DNA from: Polytrichum commune
Lineage: Eukaryota; Streptophyta; Polytrichopsida; Polytrichales; Polytrichaceae
Assembly: GCA_950295325.1 (NCBI GenBank)
Contig: OX485803.1
Coordinates: 48,873,554-48,937,553 of the forward strand
Direction: 5' to 3'
DNA: 64,000 nt
A program made the translations under genes and the position numbers. A model generated the notes under the pieces. The model saw nothing but the letters and a program-made list of their open reading frames with translations, had not been told where the DNA came from and made no database searches. This document shows positions 43,690-54,600 of the stretch, piece by piece. Within the stretch, counting starts at the first letter, position 1; each line of letters starts with the position of its first letter.

Positions 43690-45883
43690 ATGGACGACAC
43701 CTTAGTATATGAAGAAGATGGACTTCCCACAAAGGGAGATGGAAGTGCAAGTCCGCAACGAAGGAACAGAATTTTTGATGATAAAATGCGGAATCAGTGT
43801 TGGCAAAAGGCTGATGTGGTGCCAGGAAGACATCCAGAGCGATGGAGAAAAGATGTAGCAGGGAATGTGGTGTGTCGAAGACTCACTAGATGTGAAGGAT
43901 GCCTTTGCTATGAGTACGATCACATTCGTCCCTTTTCTAAAGGTTTTTCTTCTGTCCTTTTTGCAATTTACCAAAGTGGGTTATGGTTTAGGGGCTAGGG
44001 TTTAGGGTTTACCAAATTCGTTCTTGATGTACCACTTGTAGGACATTAGAAGAGGAGGTGACGAGAAGAGATGACTCTGCTGTTGCCAGCGGCATGAATT
44101 AAGGTGTCGTTTCATCTTTAAGTTAGTCTAATTGTATATGTATTCCTGAAACGGGCATCACAAGAATCAGAGGGACCTTGAAGATTACACCTCCTTTCAA
44201 AGGTGAACACCTTGAACAGGCACGGACAAGCTAGCCTGCACCTATCTCCCTGAATGGCAATGGCAAGCCCCTAGCTACCAACCTGGGTTGAAGATATGAA
44301 ATTCACCTATACATCCCCTCTAGGATTGGGTGGACCATAGCCATGTTGCCATTGGCGTGAATCTTGGTGAATCATGGTGCTGCTCTGTCTTCGAGTTAGT
44401 CCAGTTCCATATGTAATCTTGAAACATGAGAATTAGATGGACTTGAAGATTACTGCCTCCTTTCCAGAGGTGATGACCTTGAACGGGTCAAGGGCGAGGA
44501 TAAGCAGACCCGCACTATCTCCCCAAAGGCAAGCCCCTAGGTTCCCACATGGTTGGTAGAAGGCATTTGTTTTACCCAGATACCCCACTATGATATGGGT
44601 GGACCATAGCTGTAGGATGCACCAGAAATTGAGTGCTAGGAAGGTCACCCATCTGAGCACCATTCAGGCCTTATGCGGGCTTAACCTCGGAGTTCCCACG
44701 GGATGCAGGTTAAGGCCTTGGGTTTAAGCCACCTGTGAGAACTTTAATTTCTATTCTACTGCTTCAGCATGTTGCTACATAGGGACCTCAATTGGTGAGC
44801 CTGCTCCAAGATTCATGATGCTATCTTTCAGAATGAAATTACTCCCTTATTGACCTCACACTTTGCTATCTCTTTACTATCTCATAACTATCACATGCGG
44901 AAGGTGATCATCGGGCACTGCTCCCTTATTCTCTTTTGTCAAAACACTTCTCGACTTTAGAGTGTCTTTTTCCATGAAATCTGGTTGTCTCTAATTTGTT
45001 GTGGATGGTCATTTCATATCACCTCGTTGAAGTTTCTCCTCTGGTGCAGTTGGGATGTTGTATCTGATACACATGTGCCGTGGACATGTGCAGGTGGAGA
45101 AACACAGGTTAACAATTGCCAAATTCTACAGTCTCGTGTCAACCGGTTCAAGAGTAATCGAAGCGATTTAGCTGGAAATGACTTGAAACAATTCTCCTGT
45201 GACCTAAAATTTAGCGGTGAGTCTCCTTTTCAGGATGTGAATATGTACTGCAACCTCTTTTGTATTAGTCTGGGTCATGCCTACTGTCTAATGTGCTTGA
45301 AGCCAAGTCAAGTGACCCATTTCAGCAAACAAGGGACCATGCTCCACCTATATTTAATTGGTGTGTGGTTAGGTGTGGATCTAAGAACGGACACAGAAAA
45401 GGCATCATGTGTTTCAAAGAGATTGGACTACATGCTCAAGATTTGTTAATTATTGTTCAATAGTCAACATAATTGAGGGGACCTATATGATCAATCAAGA
45501 AGACAGACAATTTTCACTTCGGTTAATGAAGAAGATATGCATTTGAGCTTTGAAGATCATGAGGAAAATGGCTATGTCCTCGAATTGGATTTGCTGATCA
45601 TCTCATACTAATAGTGTGTTCAATATCTTAGGAGAAGTGGGTATGGAGTTAAAAGTGTCCAATTTAGGCCCACTTACCTTAGTAATCTTTCCTTCATACA
45701 CTTATGTCTTCTGTGGTGATTGCAGACAAGGAGCTAGATGTAATAGAGATGGCTGTCTATGGGAATGTTGTTCGTCCAGGCCTTCAATGCAAATGCAAGA
45801 GTGTCGCAGAGTCGTTAGGAACCGCACTGTACAAGCAGAAAGGACCCGAAGTTTCCTCATGTGAGCTCCCTTACAAATCTTGA
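43690..45883 (+). CDS. HNH nuclease-domain protein (At3g47490 type), three exons
   Basis: Exons 43,690-43,942, 45,094-45,216 and 45,726-45,883 join in phase to 177 aa; all are GT-AG, the first donor being weak (AAAG/GTTTTT). The HNH fold is indicated by CEGCLCYEYDHIRPFSKGG with Asp77-His78, then NNCQILQSRVNRFKSN with Asn92 and Asn101. Cys62, Cys68, Cys71 and Cys73 may bind a structural metal ion. A conserved C-terminal block KELDVIEMAVYGNVVRPG with paired CKCK follows, ending near SCELPYKS. This layout is typical of the small plant HNH family. HNH proteins cleave nucleic acid with a single metal, but the substrate and compartment of this family are not known to me. No clear transit peptide is visible. 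Intron 1 carries a tandem pair of 5S-family SINEs and intron 2 a copy of repeat R1. Confidence 0.88.
44063..44341 (-). mobile_element. 5S-headed SINE family, copy 5, no 5S head (HNH intron 1)
   Basis: Body-only copy on the minus strand, from CTATGGTCCACCCAATCC at its right end to GCAGAGTCATCTCTTCTC at its left. It abuts copy 6 directly at 44,341/44,342, so in 5S sense it follows a complete copy head to tail. The body is otherwise full, with the AAGGTGTTCACCTTTGAAAG landmark. Confidence 0.75.
44342..44734 (-). mobile_element. 5S-headed SINE family, copy 6, complete (HNH intron 1)
   Basis: The minus-strand 5S-like head spans about 44,734-44,617. GGTGGCTTAAACCCAAGG is followed by CCTGCATCCCGTGGGAACTC and CGAGGTTAAGCC, and the box C equivalent reads GGTGCTCAGATGGGTGACC. 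CTTCCTAGCACTCAATTTCTG ends the head. The body follows, with CCCACATGGTTGG... on the plus strand and an AAGGTCATCACCTCTGGAAAG variant of the landmark. Confidence 0.85.
45345..45690 (+). repeat. Repeat family R1 copy (HNH intron 2)
   Basis: Closest relative of 2930-3280. It holds CACCTATATTTAATTGGTGT, GTGGTTAGGTGTGGATCT and AAAGAGATTGGACTACATGC, and ends with AAGTGTCCAATTTAGGCCCA. It lies shortly upstream of the exon 3 acceptor at 45,725. Confidence 0.65.
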
Positions 45884-48670
45884 CCATTGGGCTGAGAAAG
45901 AAGTCACTCACAAGTTTATTAATGAAGTGGACTTCCTTGTTATCACTACATATGGACTGAGAATAAGTTAAGCAGCTCACCTTCAAGAGAGTGCATTCAG
46001 TTAAGTTGCCAATTAAATGTTTTAGTTTATTGCGAGGTACTATCTATTCATTGGGAAATAGTGAACAACCTTCTATGGTTCATTAAAGTGTGCCCATGGC
46101 CCATAATTTTGAATGGATGAAGATCCAAATCTCAAGACGTCCAGAGAGAACATATTTTTGCAAGTCTCTGTTGGTATGTCAGGGCATTGAGTGTTTGACA
46201 CAATCTTTAGGTCCAGATGGCCTAACATGGTATGTCATTTGTTCTGAAGCCAAGTGTATAGCATTACCTTGTTTGTTTGTCAAGCAATTTTCACATCCTA
46301 TGAGAGACCTTATTTCAAGAAAATTCACACTCAACTTACAATGAGTTTCCATCCTTTTGTCCACGTCCTTCCCATTTTTCTTTTTTTCTTTTTGGGAGCA
46401 AATGGACTCTGACTACAGTGAGATTGTATATAAGGCATGTGTACATTTAGGGTCATATATTTTAAAAGATACAAACATTGACGATGTAATGCGGCAAACT
46501 ATGAAGACCAAAATTAAATTTGTAACATTTGTGGTACTATCCCTTGGCATGTTTGTCTGCCTCTTCTTTGGTAGGACACTCTCAAACTCTCCTCTCCAAA
46601 CATCTTGTTGGCCTTTCAAATTCTGGATATTCCCCACTCTTCGTTCCCTTTATTTGTTGGTAACTGGGTTTTGTTTTGTGGAGAACCTTTCAACCACATC
46701 CTAATCTGCCTTGAGAAATATAGGTTTTGAAATGAACCTTGCATGCTTTGCCTGCTCATTTCTACATCAAACTTCTCAATTAGTTACAAAATATGGTTTC
46801 AGCACATAGTTCACGCCTATATAGCATGTCGACAAACTTTGGTCATTATGAAGGATTGGGTGAAACGACCAAAATAAAAACAACTGTGAAATTAGCATGT
46901 GCTTGGTGATTTTAGCAAGGAGTTAGGGTTTAAAAGGGTAAGCCTTCACGCATGGTGACATGATGCACCCAACCTCGTCTATTGGTAACCCAGTGTGTCT
47001 GGGGACATTTGGTGGAGTATACAAGTATGTACAGTACATGGCCACAATAATCCTCCCTCTTGACAAGTGACAAATACTATATGTGGAACAGTCCACATAA
47101 TAAATATCCACATAGTTTTTGTTATGTAAAAAAATGTATTTTTGGGGTCGTTGTGTTCATGTGATGATGGTCTTTTTTGGGAGTTATCAAGAGTTGAGGA
47201 TAAGTTATGACATGTTAAAAGTAAGCTCCTTCCAAATGGGACACTTAGATAATTTTGGAATACTACCATAACACCTTCATCACTTTGGCACTAATTAAAA
47301 CATTTATAGGAAAACTGAATTTTTTGGAAATTGCATTCTAAAAATCTCAAACATTCTTATGGGAAATTTTGATTTTCCCTTTACATCCGGGATTGGCGAA
47401 TCTTAAAGCATATAATAATAATAATAATAATAATAATTTGCCTACAATAGCCAAAGTGGCAAAGGTACTATGGTATGCATGACGTAAAATAGGAACCAAT
47501 ACATGTTTAGGGCTTATAAATTGTAAATCTATTGGCACAAATATAGGGTTTCTTTATGTCAAAGTATCTTTTTATTGAAAATACATTTCCATTGATAAGT
47601 CAATCCATTTATCAACACCAAACTTAAAATAAACTTTTTCTTCTGCTATTCATGTTTAATTCAAAATGTGACTATTAGAGCTATTGTAGAAGATTGCTTG
47701 CAATATAACTATTGTGCAATAATTTTATGTTGTGCAATAAACAAAGCTGATGTTTCTAATTTATACCTTATAAATAGACCTTGAATGCTCAAAACTTGTT
47801 GATTTGGCATTTGCAAACACTAGCACATAAACAAAAGCTACAAAACACTTTCTTTCTTCTCTCCTCCATGATGCATTCTCCTATCTAAGTAAAACATTAT
47901 GAAGTCTTTTGTATGATCTCATTTGGGTTTACACTGATAACTTGTGACCTCTTAAAGATTTTGGGCTATGGACTTCTCTATGCTCTCATTAAAAAAGCGG
48001 GGCACTGTGGCCAATTAAGAGCCATGGCCTAATGCTTTTAATGTAAAGAGGCCCTTACACTATTTAGATCATTCATGTCTGCAACAACTCCCATTGAAAG
48101 CTGCTTCCACAGTGCACACTTCCCGTATGTATATAGCAATTGAAGCAGCTCAAAAGATCACGTGAAGCCGAACATCACTCAAAAGTGGCCCAAAATGGTA
48201 AAGATGGTCTGTACGGTGTTCACTACATCTGAGATGCGATTTGTGCTCGAGTTTCAATCCACTCATTGATCTCTGCGCAGGATGGATCGGATCAGCATGG
48301 CAAATGTAACAATGCACCTGAATTTCCATGTCGTATTAGCCTGGTCGGTTGGTCGGTTGAAGGTTCGGAGAGATCATATGCGTGGGATAACAACTTGACC
48401 TTGACTTAATACTAATTACTGGCATTGTTGAGTCGCTTTTCTGAGTTGTGGATCATCTGTCTGTTTGTTGTTGCTCTTGGCTCAATCCATTGGAGAAGCT
48501 AGCAGAGGTAATATGAATGTAAGTAGCACCGGGTCAAGGTTAGGTCTGCAGCATTCAACTCTGCTTCTTCGACCCAGCATTTAGTAGTGATATCTTCACT
48601 TTTGCACTTTGTAGCTCGTGGTGTTTGTAGCTCGAGCTGATTGCTTGCAGATCCCTATCAATTCGTTGCC
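45884..48670. other. Spacer between the HNH gene and the five-TM gene
   Basis: The first few hundred bases are probable HNH 3' UTR. 46,300-48,000 is AT-rich with only short chance frames. A (TAA)9-type microsatellite lies at about 47,411-47,440. The last 200 bp before ATG 48,671 are the expected promoter and 5' UTR. No gene is supported. Confidence 0.45.
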
Positions 48671-51600
48671 ATGGCCTCTGCTGAGCGAGAACTTTGTAAA
48701 GTCTCCATCGTTGCTCATGTTTCACTTTTTCTTCTCTCCCTCGGTGTACACCTGACTTTTGCAACTTCGGAGGCGACTACCTCTCCTTTCTCGGATCTGA
48801 ACGATGTGCAACTGAGCATCGATACTGGTAAGTTACTCGCCATCCGCATATGTTTTTGTTTATTTTTGTTTATTTTTGTTCTGTTGCCATCGAAGTAAGA
48901 ACTCATATCCGATCTTTTTGAGCTGGGCTAGATTGCAACAATGTCCGTGATATTGGTGTGGCAGCAGTTGTGCTTGCTTCTTCACATACATTCGGCAGCT
49001 TGAACCATTGGGAACCATTGGCGTAGTGTTGACGAAGCATTCCAAGGACATTGTGAAGGATTGAAGGATGTTGGCCATGGTCCTGGAAGTAGGGATTGAT
49101 GCAATCTTTGCAGCTGTACTAAATTGCAACAATATCCGGCAGATTGGTCTGGTAGCGGTGTGCTTGCTTCTTCACATTCACACTGTGCAGCTTGAACCAT
49201 TGGAAACCATTGGCGTAGTGTTGATGAAGCTTTCCAAAGACGTTGTGCAGGAATTTTGAAGGATGTTGGACATGGTCGTGGAAGAATGCTTTTGCAGAGC
49301 ATGGTTCCCATTTCCAATGGCTCCCTCGTGCTGGCAGCGGACAGGACGTATAGGCGCGATCCACTTAACGGCTTCCGCCATTACCGCGGAGGGTGGGACA
49401 TCAAAAACCGAAGCTACTGGTCGGTAAGTACTAAGGCTTCCTGCACACACTCAAGCTTTGACTGTTAAACTCATCCATCCGGTTTGTCTGTTCCAAGTTT
49501 TCTGCTGCAGTCTGGTCGATGGCATTCGCTGCACTGGCCATAGCTCCAGAATGCCCCATTTTGAAATACCTTGTGACAGATGTTAGATAGCTTTTGATAC
49601 TCCCCGTCTTCACCTATGTTGAGCTTCGAAGGCTCTATTTCGCCGGCCTGCGATGTCGTCCACGGTGGTTCTACATTTTATGGCACGATGACACTGCCAC
49701 GCCTATTGGGAGGAATATACTAATTCATGACAAATGGTTTGCGTGTCACATCCTCTGGTTTTTCTATTCGACTTTTCTGCTGCAGTCTGGTCGATGGCAT
49801 TCGTTGCACTGGCCATAGCTCGAAGTATGTCCTATTTTATAAGACCTTCTGATAGATGCCAGACGGTTTCCAAAACTCACCGTCGTCACTTTTGTCGAGC
49901 TTTGAAGGCTTTGATACGCCGGCCTGCGATATCGTCCAGAGTGATTATACGTGTTATAGCACGGGTGAAACTGCCAGGTCCATTGGGAGGAAGATACATA
50001 TTTTGCGTGTTACATCCTCTGGTGTCTCTGTATTTGAGTTTTCTGCTGCAGTCTGGTCGAGACGTTCGGTGCACTGGCCATAGCTGGCAGAATCTCAACC
50101 TTGTAACAAAAATAGCAGGCAGCCTCCGATGTTCGCCGTCGTCACTTATATCTAGCTTTCAAGACTGTGATTCGGAGGTCTGCGACATCTTCCAGAGTGG
50201 TTGTACAGATTATGGCACGATGACACTTGGGAGCTTGAAAGATACTCGAGAATGTTGGTAAGTCGAGATTGGCATTGCCAACTCATGTAACTTCACACGA
50301 TCGGATGTATCCCTCGCTGGCATTGATGCATCTGAAAGAGGAGTGTGATTCTAATTGTCTGTTCACAGAAGTATCAAGAATCTGAGATCTCTCAGACCAT
50401 CGTGAACTGAGTGGATAATACTGGCCTTCGGCACATATTTGGTGAAGGCTTCGTCACCCGCTATAAATTAGAGTTAATGCAGTTGTTGTATAATCTTCTC
50501 CAGTGGCTCTCTACCTCTACGTCCCTCCTTTTCAAAACCAGATGTTATTCTACAGGAGAGAAGCCATACCTCCCAGCAGCAGGAGGAGGCCGGTGCTCGT
50601 TTTAATCAAAGTGTTACAAGAACCCTTTTAAAATGCGCATTCTTGCTTAAATTTCTGGAACGACGAGCAGTGATCTGCAGGTGTATAAAGATGTATGTAT
50701 TTATGTATGTATGTATCTATCTCTTCTCTGAGGCGTTGATGATTACTCTTGGCTGTGCAGTCGGTGGGATTCACAGGGCTGCCGGGATTCCTCATTGCTT
50801 TGCTGTGGGTGGCACTGGGTCTTGTGTTCCTGGTATTATTCTTCGGGCGCAAGTTCGGCTGCCGACATCTCATGCTCAAGGAACATGACCATGGTTCAGC
50901 GGGCTATTACATTCCCCTCTTCCTGCTCATTCTTTTCTCCGCCGCTGCCATGTAAGCTAACAAAGTAGTGAAACAGCTTCTCCTTCTCCTTCTCCTTCTA
51001 TGATCGCCTGCTTGGATATGTGGAAACATGCTTCCCCTATTTAGGTTTGCAATCTTTGCGGCCAATTCTTCTCCTGACACGGAATTAATGGAGCTTTATC
51101 TTCAATCGTGACAACATCCTTCAGTATTAGAAGAAGAATTGACTCCAATGTTGCTACCGGTGGGAATTATGGTGTTGCTTCATCTTCGAGTTGGTCTAAG
51201 CCTAAATTTAATCCTGGAATGGACACCATGAGAATTAGAGTACCCAAAAGACTACTGCCTCTTTTCAAAGGTGAACACCTTGAACGCATCCTGACAAGCC
51301 GATCCGCACCTATCTCCCACAAGGGCAAGCTCTTAGGTTCTCACATCGTTGGCTGAAATTATCTGGTAGTAGGGTGTGTTGAAATCAACTGCTAGGAGGT
51401 CACCTATCCAAACACTATTCCGGTCTTTATCTTCAATTGTGACACCATCCTTGAGTATTAGATGAAGAGACGACCTGAAGTTGCCACTCGTGGGAATTTT
51501 GGTGTTGCTTCATCTTTGAGTTGGTGTAAGCCTATATGTAAGCTTGGAATGGACATCACGAAAATCACCCGAAGACTACTCCCTCCTTTCAAAGGTGAGC

Positions 51601-54600
51601 ACCTTGAACGGGCGCAGACAAGCCGACCTGCACCTTTCACCCCCAAGGACAAGCCTTTAGTGGACCTGCACCTATGGTGGGTATTTGGATACCCCCTATA
51701 ATTGGGTGGACCATAGGTGGTAGGGTAAACCAGAACTCAAATGCTAGGAAGGTCCTCCATCTGAACACTATATCTGCCTTATGTGCGAAACCTCTGAGTT
51801 CCCATGGGATTGGGTTAAGGCCTTGGGGTTTTAGCCACCTTTCCTTGAGCTCTCTCTCTATAGTCTCCCAGCGCAAATGGAATAATTCTCAAGGTACCCG
51901 GATAACCTGAGATTTATTCCATTTGGGTGCACCCCTCATTGCAATTGAATCTTGGTAAAAATAGGCAACAATAGGTGTCTTAGTGACTAGTGAGAGGTTA
52001 TTGCACTATGCTCAGCAATGATTTGTGGATGGAAACAAGGACCAAGGGAAGTCCAGGCCTTACAGGGCTTGGTAAGGATGTTACATATGTCGACCGACAT
52101 GAGGCCATTCATTCATTGATGCGTGTCGCTGCTTCATTAATTGCAGAGGTGGATGCTACCTCCTGTACTGGGGACAAGCGAAGTTCCACAATGAGCTTGA
52201 GTCCACCTTCAACTACGTGGTCAATCAGTCATACACGACGGTGCAGGGGCTGCACAATGTCTCCAGTTACCTGTCGCAGGCCAGCACCATCAACGTGGAG
52301 AGCTATGGACTCCCTGCACTGGAGATTCAGCAGATTCAGAACTTAAATGTGCAGATCAATCAATCCGCTGTGAAGTTGCAGAGCAGGACGGAATCAAATT
52401 CGGTGCAGATTCAAGAAACAATAAACCACATGTAATGTCTCCTCTCTTCTCATATTCATATGGTTCAGTAGACGTGTCTTCAGTGGACACTTTTCTGAGA
52501 TGGAAGGCCTACTTGTGGAAGATCTTCATCAACACTCAGATTTTTGAGGTACTTGCAAATATGTGGAGGAGATGGCAGAAATCCAATGCCAATTCGGAGT
52601 TGTGGAAATTTTCTATGAATTTCTAAACTCAAGATTCTTCTGCTCATAATTAATTAGTCACGTGCCCCTACCCCCAAATGGAACACAATTGTGTTGCTTA
52701 AAGTGCACTCCCTACCACTCCCATGTTGAGCCACACCAAAACCAAAACTGTTTTCTTGGCGCTCATTCACATGAGAAACTTGTGTGATTAGTGGGTGCAT
52801 GCACTTTCAAATTGTGTTACGTGCCAACATGAATTAGTTGCATGGTAGACTATATAACCGGAGGTGTTGTATTAAGATGTGCGTCGCTCTAAAGAGCCGA
52901 TTGTTTGTTTTGAGAATATCTACTGAGATATAGACAAGAAATGGTCTTGGAACCATTTTTGGCACTGTGAGTAGGAGTGCATTAGGGTTTCTTATTGCTG
53001 GCATTAACTCACTGATATTCCACCTGCAGCCGTACTGCCCTGATAACCATTTCAACAGTGATGCTGCTACTCATGCTTGTTGGCCTGGGTATGCTTTTCT
53101 CTCCTTTTCCTGCTGCCATTCTTAGGTCTGAATCAACAGCATAATACAGCTCTTGAATGTTGTTTTGCCTGTACATCCTAGAATGGGACACTCTATTTCA
53201 AATGACTGGAACTTGCGCAACAATAAGTACTTTCTAGCAATTGTTTTCCCATACGTAGTTATTGAAAAGCTTGATTTGGACAAAGATACCCTTGGGCATG
53301 TTATATTAAAACACATTTTAGAAAACGCTTTACCCCTTGTGCGTTGAAGGGATATGCTGCTGCATTTAAGAGATAATCCAATATCGCAACATTATTCTCA
53401 TATGCTCATTCTGTGTCACTGCCCTTTACTGTTACCCATGATCCGAACAAATTCTGGGTTGTACTCTTCCAGTCTTTGCTGCAATAGGAAACCGTCGAGC
53501 TGTCTACACGTAAGTTCCTGGCTCCCCTAATGTGTGCAATGGCTTCACCTCCAAACAGCTGCATCACTTACAAGTTTGCTGCAACCCTCCATTTTTATTT
53601 TTTTATTTTTCTATTTTTTGAGACAAATGAAACACTTCATTTCATTGCCAAAAAACATACAAGGCCACTGGGATGTGGTTCCCTCGAAGTTTTGTCAATT
53701 TTTTGCAATGCGTTTCTTTCTATCCAGGGTTTATTATAATCTTGAAGACCTGATGATGTTCCTTATTCATGTGCGTTGGCCCAGGTTGGTGGTGATTGGC
53801 TGGTTTCTTGTGGTGGGCACTTGGATTCTCTGTGGGATCTTCATCCTGCTTCGAAAGTAAGCTCCAATTGCTCACCTAAGTACTATGTTATGATGTTTAA
53901 CTTCAAAGATTGATTATCTTCTGGATATTTTATGTTATGCCTACTCATCAATGCAATGTACTGACATAGCGGATCCCAATATGAGATAGTTTTTGTAGGA
54001 GCGGAGAAAAAAAAATTCTCCTATTGATCATTGACTCATTTAACAATGTTAATCACAGTGGTGAAGCGGCATTTATAACTTGAACTGACATGTGGGTAGT
54101 TGCCCATAGCGAGAAGAAAATAACCTTCAAGTAGCTAGGTTAATCAACTCAACACTAAAAATCTGCTTGAGAATGAAAGGCAGCGGCCAAGTAGGTTAGT
54201 CAGTCACCATGGCACTTAGATGCTTGAGGAATGGGAGGCAGTTGTGTGCACACATGTTAGAAAGAAAACTTCTTCGAGAGGAGTAACTCATTTTGGCATT
54301 GGAGATGGGTACTAGTGTTAAGGAATCAAGTTACGATACATAACTGTGTTTAAAGTGGGCAAGAATCAAGTCGCTGATATCATCATCTGAATTTTGGCAT
54401 CATCTGCTTTTTGAGAAAAACCCTACAGCTGATGTAGTACCCACCCTTTGCATTCTCAAGCATCTAAGTGTTGTTGTGACTAACCTACTTGGCGGCAGAC
54501 TTCTGTTTTATCATTTAAGTGTTGCAGTGGTTAAATCTACATGGAAGTCAATTTCAACGAATTTCAATGAAGATTAAAAAGTGTGGATGGGAGGGTTTGC

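Noticed and set aside
44063-44734. Reading the paired 5S-bearing copies as the two LTRs of a Cassandra TRIM
   Set aside because: No TG...CA ends, no tRNA-Met primer site and no PPT between them. The members of a pair abut directly and only one has a complete 5S domain. Kept open as the main rival explanation.
49119-49364. Minus-strand frames in 48.8-49.5 kb
   Set aside because: Shadows of the tandem duplication opposite exon 2 of the five-TM gene; they repeat the same sequence because the DNA does.
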